Of a stretch of 14,679 nt of DNA, positions 6,660 to 13,769 are shown one piece after another. The DNA comes from a bacterium. Its GTDB lineage: Bacteria > Electryoneota > Electryoneia > Electryoneales > Electryoneaceae. The position numbers and the translations under genes are program-made. The notes under the pieces are model-generated. The model saw only the letters and a list, made by a program, of their open reading frames with translations, was not told where the DNA came from and made no database searches. The stretch is taken from assembly GCA_014729955.1 (NCBI GenBank), contig WJJA01000486.1:1-14679 (forward strand). The letters are read 5' to 3'. Every line of letters begins with the position of its first letter. Positions within the stretch are counted from its first letter, which is position 1.

Positions 6660-8852
6660 ATGTGGAAAGGGTCAACCGCGGGGAAACATTTGATCTTTGC
6701 TCCAAGTTTTCAAGTTACAGAAAAACAATTGGGTCTGAGGTGGATCCTTTTTGTTTTTCTGATAGTGCTGTTACCGCTTCGTCTGCCGGCGCAAACCTTG
6801 ACGGCACCGGACGGTACGACGGTCACCATCCAGCGGGATGAGTACGGCGTGCCCCATGTGATCGCTCAGAGCGAGACCGGGGTCTTCTTCGGACAGGGGT
6901 TTGCGATCGCCGCGGACCGTCTCTACCAGATGGACACCTATCGTCGAGCCGGTGAAGGCCGCTTGTCTGAGATCCTGGGACCGGGTTATCTCCCGCTTGA
7001 CCAGGAGGCCCGTCTCTACGGCTACAGCGACGAAGAACGTACCGAGCAGTTCAATGTCCTGTCCCCGGAACACCAGTTTATGCTGTCCGCGTATGCAGAC
7101 GGCGTAAACGCCTACATCGATTCCTGTGAGAGCAATCCATCCGTCTATCTGCCGACTCAATTCCAGAGCTATCCTCTGGAGGAGTGGAGCGCGCATAAGA
7201 CCTTGGCGGTCGTGCAGTTTATGGCGATGCGGTTCGGTGTTTTCGGAGGTGAAGAACTGACACGAGCAGTGGAGCTTGAAGCCAACGGCGAGGACTGGTT
7301 CAACGAAAACCGTCCGCTCAACGATCCTGACGCACCGACCACTATCCACGAACAGACGTTGCATGCCCGTCCCGATATGCGACCTTATCACGGCGTCACG
7401 GTGAGCGATTCGGCCGCTCGTGCGCTCGAGCAATTTCACCATGAAGCAGACCTCGCCGCGCTCAACGCCGGGCTCCCTCCCAAGTTCGGCAGCTTTGCCG
7501 TCCTGGCATCGACCCAGAAATCTGAATCGAACGGGACCATGCTGTTCGGCGCCCCGCAGATGGGACCGCCTCAACAGCACGCGACCAATACCGTCGCCGA
7601 GGTGGAACTGGACTGCCCGCAGTTCCATGTCGGCGGCGCCTGTATCGCCGGAGTCCCCGGTGTGATCATCGGTCGTACAGAATCCTTCGCCTGGACACTG
7701 ACGTCGGGAATCAGCGACAATTCTGATATCTTCATCCTTGAGACGGAAGATGCCACACTGTCACGGTACCAGTTCAACGGAGAATGGGTGGAATTCGATA
7801 CCCTGCAACACACCATAGCTGTGTCAGGATCAAGTGACCGTGACTTTACAGTAACACGATCTCTTCACGGCCCTGTTGTAGCGTCCGATCCCGATGATCT
7901 GCAGGCCTATGCCGAGGCGCGGACCTGCTGGGAAAGTGAAAGCGACCTGGTGACTGCGTTGTATGATGTCTGGCACGCCTCCTCGCTGGAAGAGGTCAAC
8001 GAAGCCGTCGAGGACAACACCCTCTCGTTCAACCTCTTTTATGCCGACATCAGCGGCAACTTGAAGTACCACCATATCGGACGGTATGTGGACCGCTCGG
8101 ATGCTGTCGATCCAAGATTGCCGCGGCTGGGTGACGGCACCGAAGAGTGGAGCGGCTTCCTTCCGTTTGATGAACTGCCGCACGCTGACCACACCGATCA
8201 GGACTATTTTGTCAATTGGAACAACAAGCCTGCGGTTTGGTGGGACAACGGCGACAATGTGCCGTGGGTTGGAAGCAACCACCCGGTAAACAACATCGAC
8301 GTCTACATCGCGCCCCGCTCCCCGCTGAGTTTCAACGATCTGGCGGATGTGCCGGAAGCGATCAACGATGTGGGTTCCTGGATGCAGGCCGTTGACTTCG
8401 GAACAGCCGACCAGGCCCTCAACATCCTTCCCCCCGGTCAAAGCGGCTTTGTCGATATCCAGGGCAATCCCAGTCCGCATAAAACCGATCAGTGGCCTCT
8501 GCACCAGGACCGCAGCTACAAACCGTGGGTGTTTGACGCGGAGTATACCGCACCTCATCAACCGGTTGACGCATCGCCGCTTGACCAGGGCTTTATGCTG
8601 CACCCGGCTTTCCCGAACCCGTTCAATGAGATTGCGAGTGTATCAGTTACCCTGCCGTTTGAGACGGAGATGACGCTGTCACTCTACGACCTGCTGGGAC
8701 GCGAGGTGGAACGGATCGCAGAGGGCTTATTCACAGAAGGCCGTTACATGTTTACCTTCTACGGCGGCGATCTGCCCAGCGGGGTGTACCTCGTGCGTGC
8801 GCGTTTCGGACTCTACGGCATCCTCGGGCAGAAGATCGTGTTGATGAAATAA
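6660..8852 (+). CDS. Secreted penicillin-acylase-family Ntn hydrolase with T9SS sorting domain
   Basis: Amidase of the penicillin G acylase family that matures by self-cleavage; natural substrate unknown (acylated amines, lactones or peptides). Residues 27-44 form a signal peptide core ending LRLPA before QTL. The alpha-chain region follows (DEYGVPHVIA 60-69). Ser278 in KFGSFAV is the likely N-terminal nucleophile of the beta chain, followed by the VPGVIIGRTESFAWTLTSG block (332-350) and NWNNKP (519-524), whose Asn521 matches the oxyanion-hole Asn of E. coli acylase. ILPPGQSGF and SPHKTDQWP (589-613) match the end of the catalytic domain. Residues ~640-730 are a type IX secretion domain: HPAFPNPFN, YDLLGREV, LPSGVYLVRA, KIVLMK. 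Only ~50 residues separate the NWNNKP neighbourhood from the terminal block, where relatives have some 200 more. The start is uncertain: ATG 6660 lacks a good Shine-Dalgarno site; TTG 6690 or 6729 would also keep the signal peptide. Confidence 0.88.
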   Translation: MWKGSTAGKHLIFAPSFQVTEKQLGLRWILFVFLIVLLPLRLPAQTLTAPDGTTVTIQRDEYGVPHVIAQSETGVFFGQGFAIAADRLYQMDTYRRAGEGRLSEILGPGYLPLDQEARLYGYSDEERTEQFNVLSPEHQFMLSAYADGVNAYIDSCESNPSVYLPTQFQSYPLEEWSAHKTLAVVQFMAMRFGVFGGEELTRAVELEANGEDWFNENRPLNDPDAPTTIHEQTLHARPDMRPYHGVTVSDSAARALEQFHHEADLAALNAGLPPKFGSFAVLASTQKSESNGTMLFGAPQMGPPQQHATNTVAEVELDCPQFHVGGACIAGVPGVIIGRTESFAWTLTSGISDNSDIFILETEDATLSRYQFNGEWVEFDTLQHTIAVSGSSDRDFTVTRSLHGPVVASDPDDLQAYAEARTCWESESDLVTALYDVWHASSLEEVNEAVEDNTLSFNLFYADISGNLKYHHIGRYVDRSDAVDPRLPRLGDGTEEWSGFLPFDELPHADHTDQDYFVNWNNKPAVWWDNGDNVPWVGSNHPVNNIDVYIAPRSPLSFNDLADVPEAINDVGSWMQAVDFGTADQALNILPPGQSGFVDIQGNPSPHKTDQWPLHQDRSYKPWVFDAEYTAPHQPVDASPLDQGFMLHPAFPNPFNEIASVSVTLPFETEMTLSLYDLLGREVERIAEGLFTEGRYMFTFYGGDLPSGVYLVRARFGLYGILGQKIVLMK

Positions 8853-8987
8853 CGCCGGCTTGCCTCGCAATCCATGCAACAAGACTGTGAGCCCTGAGTA
8901 CCGCGAACCCGGGAACGGAAACCCTTGCGACATCGTGCGAAGATCATGAACACTTACACGGGTACACCGCAACCAAGAACAACGTCC

Positions 8988-11180
8988 ATGAAGTCATCGA
9001 TGCACGCACGAATATGGAAACGTCTCTGCACCGTTCTATGGCTCAGCCTCTTTTCGAGCCTGGCTGCCGTACCCCTTGTACATGCCCAGACTGGCAGAAC
9101 GGTGCGCAACGACGAGCAGCCCGCGGCACGGCCGCGCCTGCCTGAATTTGTGCAACCCAATGATCGACAAAAAGCGATGAACGAAGGTCGGTCTGCTCGA
9201 CGCATGGAAATTCGCGGACAGTACGAGCATGCGCTGAACATCTATCGTCGGTTACTGGAGCAGTTCCCGGAAGAGGAAAGTTTCTTCCGTGGTGTGCTGC
9301 GTAATCTCACCGCCATGGGCAACTATGCCGAAGCGATCAAAATTCTCGATGATAAGATTACCCTTGCCCCGCCCCATCGTGATATGTCTGAATGGTACAT
9401 CGAGCTTGGCCGGGTGCAATACCTGGACGATCAGAAGCAGGCCGCTGAGGTTTCCTGGGCGAAAGCGAAGGCGGAATCGCCGTACAGTTCCCACACCTAT
9501 ACAAGACTTTCCAACGCGTTCCTTCGTTTACGGCTGGTAGACCGTGCCGTGGAAGTGCTCTATGAGGGTCGAAAAGCCATTGACGATTCCACCCTGTTTG
9601 CGGTGAACCTGGCCAACCTCTTCCAGTCGCGGATGAACTGGGACGGGGCCGCGCGAGAGCATCTTAACAGCGTAAGGGCACATCCGGGTCGGAAGGGATG
9701 GGTCATCCGCAGCCTGGCAAATGTCCCGGCTGACAGCGCCGCAACCTCTGCAGTGCAGTCGGTTGTCATGCAGGAACGTCAGCGCGCCCGACAGTTCTCG
9801 GCCATGCTCAGGCACATCCCCCGCATCGCAGGTCCAGCATCCGTTCACAAAGCCGTCGGCAATCTCGACCGGGAGATAAAACGTCTGCCCGACGAGTTCG
9901 CGGGCGACGTGAGGAAACGTCCTGTTGCATCAGTCGAAAAGAACCGGACATACCCGCGTTTTTCCATGCCGCGCAATGAAGCACAGTTACGCGAATACGA
10001 ACAGATCCTCGTGGAAATCCTCGCCGGCCAGGCGATGAAAAACGGAAACTTTGCCGAAGCGCTGCGTTGGGAGCTCGAGTTGGATGCACAAGCGGTTGCG
10101 ACGGGTGAGCGGCTGCTGGATTTCGCCCGTGATGTGCATGCGGAAGGCGCGGATTCCATCGCATTCGCGGCGCTGGAACATGCACAGCGGCGTCTGAGTA
10201 ACCCGCTCAGCCGTGCCCAGGTGGACATCATCCTCGCCGGGATGCTGGCAGATCGCGGGGAGTTCGCCGAAGCCGATTCTATTCTCACAACGCTGATCAA
10301 GAAGGAAAACGATCCTTTTGTACGCCGTAAAGCGTTGATGGAACGAGGCTTGATTGCCCTCGAGGGCACCCTTGAGTATAAGAAAGCCGCTCGCGACTTC
10401 GAGCGTGTGCTTTCTTCATTGCGGGCCGAAAAAGCCGACCCTCGTCCGGAGGAGGAAGCCGGCCCCCGTTTCGCGCTGGCTGTGGCGCACGCACGCATGG
10501 GAAAGCTTGAAGCTGCCGCCGAAACGACGAAGGATCTGATGACACCCGTTCCAACGGGCCCCAACCGTCCCCCGCGCATGCCGGTGGAACCCGGGTCTCA
10601 ATTGTTTGCGGAGGTTGGGTATCTGCGTGCTCGTCTGGCCTGGTGGCGTGGCGACCTCGAGAGGGCGGGAGCCATCCTCGACAGCATGGTCTATCAGCCT
10701 ACCGGCGCCGACCCGGAAAACGATATGCTCGAGGCGGCGCAACGCCTCACCATGTTGCAACAGGACAGCACTGTCGCACATATCCTGGCGGAAGCCGACC
10801 AGGCGCTGTATTCGCGCAACCGCGAGAAAGCGCTGGAGCTGCTCACCCCCCTCGCCGAAGAAATCGACACACCCACAGGAAAAGAGGCAGCCTGGCTGTT
10901 GGCGCAGATGGAATTAAACACTGCCGCCACCTCCTCCCCCGCCGGCATGCAGCGATTCGCGGAAACCTACCCGGACGATCCCCGCGCTGAAGAGGCCTGG
11001 CTGCTGACAGGGCATTATCACCGGGCGAATGGGGATCTCATACTCGCAAGGCAGGCCTATGAGAACCTCGTCATCACCTATCCGAACGGCCTGCTGACCG
11101 CCGAAGCGCGCCTGTACCTGGATCAGCTTGCAGGTGTGGACATGCCGCCGCTCGTGCCGACCATGCCGATGCAACCCTGA
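8988..11180 (+). CDS. Exported tetratricopeptide-repeat protein
   Basis: A 730-residue protein of helical TPR-like repeats, function unknown. From ATG 8988 it begins with a good signal peptide: MKSSMHARIWKR, then a hydrophobic core, and a cut site after VHA. ATG 8946 and TTG 8925 are longer alternatives in the same frame, but they bury the signal peptide; none has a convincing ribosome site. Recognisable repeats include GQYEHALNIYRRLLEQFPEE (residues ~77-96), the next unit GNYAEAIKILDDKI, a mid-protein unit around FAEALRWELELDAQ, one around FAEADSILTTL, and a C-terminal pair ending with GDLILARQAYENLVITYPNG. No catalytic motif is seen. Such proteins usually act as periplasmic or outer-membrane scaffolds. 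It starts 135 bases after the penicillin acylase on the same strand and may be co-transcribed, with no strong terminator between them. Confidence 0.85.
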   Translation: MKSSMHARIWKRLCTVLWLSLFSSLAAVPLVHAQTGRTVRNDEQPAARPRLPEFVQPNDRQKAMNEGRSARRMEIRGQYEHALNIYRRLLEQFPEEESFFRGVLRNLTAMGNYAEAIKILDDKITLAPPHRDMSEWYIELGRVQYLDDQKQAAEVSWAKAKAESPYSSHTYTRLSNAFLRLRLVDRAVEVLYEGRKAIDDSTLFAVNLANLFQSRMNWDGAAREHLNSVRAHPGRKGWVIRSLANVPADSAATSAVQSVVMQERQRARQFSAMLRHIPRIAGPASVHKAVGNLDREIKRLPDEFAGDVRKRPVASVEKNRTYPRFSMPRNEAQLREYEQILVEILAGQAMKNGNFAEALRWELELDAQAVATGERLLDFARDVHAEGADSIAFAALEHAQRRLSNPLSRAQVDIILAGMLADRGEFAEADSILTTLIKKENDPFVRRKALMERGLIALEGTLEYKKAARDFERVLSSLRAEKADPRPEEEAGPRFALAVAHARMGKLEAAAETTKDLMTPVPTGPNRPPRMPVEPGSQLFAEVGYLRARLAWWRGDLERAGAILDSMVYQPTGADPENDMLEAAQRLTMLQQDSTVAHILAEADQALYSRNREKALELLTPLAEEIDTPTGKEAAWLLAQMELNTAATSSPAGMQRFAETYPDDPRAEEAWLLTGHYHRANGDLILARQAYENLVITYPNGLLTAEARLYLDQLAGVDMPPLVPTMPMQP

Positions 11181-11362
11181 CACGTTTCATATTGCTTGAG
11201 GTAGATCACTCGGCGTGCCTGGGTTGAGCTGTTGTGTCGAACGCTATGAACCTGCAATCCGCTTGCCATCCTCGCGCCGGCGGCTGCTGTCTATCCCGAA
11301 TATTTCATGAATGGAGAGTACATTCTTTTCTAAAAACTATAGTAACAATAAGATAATGTCAC

Positions 11363-11374
11363 GCTATACAGATT
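11363..11374. repeat. 12-bp direct repeat, left copy
   Basis: GCTATACAGATT, identical to 11539-11550. The pair brackets about 164 bases that contain dispersed-repeat copy 2, as a target-site duplication around a small mobile insertion would. Confidence 0.6.
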
Positions 11375-11377
11375 TTC

Positions 11378-11399
11378 CCTGACACAGATTGTGTCCAGG
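11378..11399. other. Hairpin at the left edge of repeat copy 2
   Basis: GACACA-GAT-TGTGTC is a perfect 6-bp stem (11381-11395), extended by CCT/AGG with one bulged C to nine pairs. No T-run follows, so it is a poor intrinsic terminator. It lies just inside the left 12-bp direct repeat, so it could be the end structure of a small inserted element. Confidence 0.45.
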
Positions 11400-11404
11400 C
11401 CAAT

Positions 11405-11542
11405 CTCATCTATTCATTCCCCCTTCGGGCGGTCCCAAGCACGTCATCTGCTTTGTTCCGAAGGATTCGCGGTATTGCCATACAGCTTCATCCTTCGCGC
11501 CTCACATCTGACACAGTTTGAACTCGTGAAATATGCGGGCTA
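11405..11542. repeat. Dispersed intergenic repeat, copy 2
   Basis: Matches 3-140 without gaps at about 93% identity in the same orientation. The right boundary of similarity is sharp, at the GGG(C/T)TA near 11542, where the right-hand 12-bp direct repeat begins. The two copies flank the mevalonate operon, the CADD gene, the acylase gene and the TPR gene. Confidence 0.85.
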
Positions 11543-11550
11543 TACAGATT
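11539..11550. repeat. 12-bp direct repeat, right copy
   Basis: GCTATACAGATT, identical to 11363-11374, starting at the right boundary of dispersed-repeat copy 2. Confidence 0.6.
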
Positions 11551-12138
11551 GTTGGAAAGAATGTCCCGCAATACTACTTGAAGATGGCAAAAACACTGAA
11601 TTTCACATACCTTCGGTGCACGAGAGCTACGCTTCGCATCGGTTTCGGCTCTCGCCGGACTTGTCTGCCGGCATTCCCGGCGGCATGACAGAATGTGAAA
11701 TTGTTTTCGCTGTGCCGGTAAAAAACCGTGGTACTGGATATCATCTTCTTGTTGTAACTGCCTTTCGATAGATTGTTTTTCCATTCATAAATTATCCAGG
11801 CGGGCGAACAGATTCATCCAACGGAAGGTACTGTCCTGGTAGAGTGACGATCAGGATTCGCGAATTCCCGAAAGGACGACCGGATCCAGTTCTCACACCG
11901 TGAGTAAACGGAATCGCCTGCGCAAGTTTTACCCCGGGTTAACTTCTTGCAGAACAATCCGCCTCAAACGTACAGGCACAATACACACGTATCCATTGGA
12001 AGTACCCTCCGTTTTGTTAGCTACATCTCGAGAGGAATGAACTTTTTTGTGAGCTCGCTGCATCCCCCCCGCTTAGTGTTATACCCTGTTTCAGGGCATT
12101 AAAAATTCAGGATCAACGGATTGACCAAAGGAGAGAAC

Positions 12139-12861
12139 ATGTCACTACCTCCATATCGCAACGAACCGCATACTGATTTTTCCGACCCGGACAACCGCAA
12201 AAGGATGCAAGAGGCTTTGCGTAAAGTCGAGAGCGAATTGGGTGGACACACTGATCTGCTCGTCGCAGGCGAATGGGTGGACAGTGGCAAAACTCTCGAA
12301 TCCTATGATCCCGGCAAACCGGATCGTCTGATCGGGACCGTCGGACACGCCGATCCCGAGATCGTAGACCGCGCCGTACGCCACGCCCATGATTATTACC
12401 AGCTTCACTGGCGCGATCTGGACGGGAAAGAGCGTGCTCACATCATCGTTCGAGCCGCACGTATCATGCGTGACCGTAAGTTTGAGCTCGCCGCGCTGGA
12501 GTGTTTCGAAGAAAACAAAAACTGGGTCGAAGCGGATGCGGATGTCGCAGAGGCGATCGACTTCATGGAATATTATGCACGACAGATGATCGAACTGTCC
12601 GGACCTCAAAAGCTTCACTTTTTCCCGGATGAAGACAATTCAATGTACTACGAAGGCATGGGCGCTGTCGCGGTCATCCCTCCCTGGAATTTCCCGGCGG
12701 CGATTTTGACCGGCATGACCACCGGTCCCCTGGTCGCGGGCAATACTGTCAATCTCAGCCCCGCACCCGACGCAGTCCGTGTAGGAGCGTTCGTGTTGGA
12801 TATTCTGCTGGATGCCGGTGTTCCGAAAGAGGCGATCAACTTCCTGCCGGGTGATTTTTAA
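12139..12861 (+). CDS. N-terminal part of the interrupted P5C dehydrogenase
   Basis: 240 residues covering the start of the aldehyde dehydrogenase fold and most of the nucleotide-binding region, ending NFLPGDF at TAA. It lacks the glycine motif, catalytic Glu and Cys, so it cannot be active alone. It has a good ribosome site (AAGGAG). Confidence 0.75.
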   Translation: MSLPPYRNEPHTDFSDPDNRKRMQEALRKVESELGGHTDLLVAGEWVDSGKTLESYDPGKPDRLIGTVGHADPEIVDRAVRHAHDYYQLHWRDLDGKERAHIIVRAARIMRDRKFELAALECFEENKNWVEADADVAEAIDFMEYYARQMIELSGPQKLHFFPDEDNSMYYEGMGAVAVIPPWNFPAAILTGMTTGPLVAGNTVNLSPAPDAVRVGAFVLDILLDAGVPKEAINFLPGDF

Positions 12862-12930
12862 GTCGGAGATGCGCTCGTTGAGCATCCTCTCACTCGCGTA
12901 ATCTCATTCACAGGGTCTCGTGAAATCGGT

Positions 12931-13692
12931 ATGAGAATCGATGAGCACGCATCCAGGCACCGCCGCGGTCAGTTCTTCCTCAAGGAAACCGTGCTTGAAA
13001 TGGGCGGCAAGGATGCTTTGATCGTGGATGAAACCGCAGATCTGGACCAGGCGGTGAAATTTGCGGTCAAAAGCGCTTATGGATTCCAGGGGCAGAAGTG
13101 TTCCGCCATGAGTCGCCTGATCGTCGTGGATGAAGTCTACGATGAGATGGTCGACCGGTTTGCCAAGGCCTCCGAAGAGCTCGAGATTGGCCATGCAGCG
13201 GACAACGCCGACCTGAATCCGGTCATCAACGAAGCGGCGAAGGAAAAGATTCTTGGCTACATCCAGCGCGCCAAAGAAGAAGGAAACGAACTGGTGACCG
13301 GTGGCGAACCGATTGACAAAGACGGCGGGTATTACATTCAGCCGACGGTTTTCAAAAACGTCGATCCCGGCGATTCTATTGCTCAAGAAGAGGTATTCGG
13401 ACCGGTGGTCGCCTGCATACGTGCGAAGGACTTCGACCATGCGATCGACATCTTCAACAATGTCGAATACGCCCTTACCGGCGGACTGATATCGGAGAAC
13501 CGCTACCGGTTGAACCGTGCACGCTACGCCCTTCGTGTCGGTAATCTCTACTTCAACCGCGGCATTACCGGATCCATTGTCGGTGTGCAACCCTTCGGCG
13601 GTTTCAAGATGTCCGGTACCGATGCAAAAGCCGGCGGGCCGGACTACCTCAAGCATTTCATGAATGCACGTGTGGTCACCGACCGGTTGTAA
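12931..13692 (+). CDS. C-terminal part of the interrupted P5C dehydrogenase
   Basis: Same frame as the upstream part. The family sequence resumes directly at 12862 (VGDALVEHP, VISFTGSREIG), well before the first ATG at 12931, so that ATG is only the first available start and has no Shine-Dalgarno site. This part carries catalytic Glu (EMGGKD), catalytic Cys (GQKCSA) and the C-terminal P5CDH signature. Independent expression is doubtful. Confidence 0.7.
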   Translation: MRIDEHASRHRRGQFFLKETVLEMGGKDALIVDETADLDQAVKFAVKSAYGFQGQKCSAMSRLIVVDEVYDEMVDRFAKASEELEIGHAADNADLNPVINEAAKEKILGYIQRAKEEGNELVTGGEPIDKDGGYYIQPTVFKNVDPGDSIAQEEVFGPVVACIRAKDFDHAIDIFNNVEYALTGGLISENRYRLNRARYALRVGNLYFNRGITGSIVGVQPFGGFKMSGTDAKAGGPDYLKHFMNARVVTDRL

Positions 13693-13706
13693 AACAAACC
13701 CCCTTT

Positions 13707-13744
13707 CCCCATATTCCTCCTCATATGAGCTTTGGGATATGGGG
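13707..13744. terminator. Convergent intergenic hairpin, probable bidirectional terminator
   Basis: CCCCATATTCC (13707-13717) pairs with GGGATATGGGG (13734-13744), 11 bp with one G-U, around a 16-base loop that contains most of the perfect palindrome CTCATATGAG (13720-13729). It lies between the ends of the dehydrogenase and the convergent Crp/Fnr gene. There is no U-run on either strand; instead a run of ten G (13741-13750) overlaps the right arm. Confidence 0.5.
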
Positions 13745-13769
13745 GGGGGGAATAATTATCGTACCTGCA

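Larger units (their letters stand above)
11181..12138. other. Gene-poor interval with repeat copy 2 and leader of the dehydrogenase gene
   Basis: No gene is supported across this ~960-base gap. It holds a hairpin at 11378-11399, repeat copy 2, 12-bp direct repeats around that copy, and a perfect ATTCGCGAAT palindrome (11856-11865). A small hairpin, CCCTG-TTT-CAGGG (12084-12096), lies about 43 bases before the dehydrogenase start. A 126-codon frame from GTG 11391 runs through the repeat but looks accidental. TTTG (12046-12049) and TATACC (12080-12085) are weak promoter-like pieces with poor spacing. Base composition is more AT-rich than in the genes on either side. Confidence 0.6.
12139..13692 (+). 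pseudogene. Delta-1-pyrroline-5-carboxylate dehydrogenase, interrupted by an in-frame TAA
   Basis: NAD-dependent oxidation of glutamate-gamma-semialdehyde (P5C) to glutamate, the second step of proline catabolism. Read through TAA 12859-12861 (codon 241), the frame gives 517 residues, close to the ~515 of Bacillus RocA. Motifs: EADADVAEAIDFMEYYARQM (131-150), VIPPWNFPAAI (179-189), VISFTGSREIG (254-264), EMGGKD (287-292, catalytic Glu287), GFQGQKCSA (315-323, catalytic Cys321), EEVFGPVVA and the family-specific QPFGGFKMSGTDAKAGGPDY near the end. ATG 12139 follows AAGGAG (12128-12133); a TTG at 12121 is less likely. The stop lies in the PG-x-x-x-EVGD loop. Residue 207 is Ser where the family has the Lys of the LKPA motif. 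The lesion and this change suggest decay; readthrough or sequence error is not excluded. No proline dehydrogenase gene is in the window. Confidence 0.85.

Noticed and set aside
6420..6671. Minus-strand open frame (71 codons from a TTG at 6635, open back to about 6671)
   Set aside because: The segment around ENAIAGETVTDDEPVAAVV looks somewhat protein-like, but there is no ATG and no family recognised. It runs over the CADD promoter and operator and the acylase start. It may be a remnant, not a gene I can support.
11391..11771. 126-codon frame from GTG through dispersed-repeat copy 2
   Set aside because: The start lies inside a hairpin, there is no ribosome site, the composition is not protein-like, and the frame stops soon after the repeat in copy 1. 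Several differences between the repeat copies change the amino acid.
12084..12096. CCCTG-TTT-CAGGG as a riboswitch or terminator before the dehydrogenase
   Set aside because: The stem is only five base pairs, no T-run follows, and no riboswitch core is recognisable around it.
3636..13692. Reassignment of TAA to an amino acid in this organism
   Set aside because: TAA ends the T9SS domain at KIVLMK (8850-8852) and the dehydrogenase at its usual C terminus (13690-13692), with unrelated codons after both.
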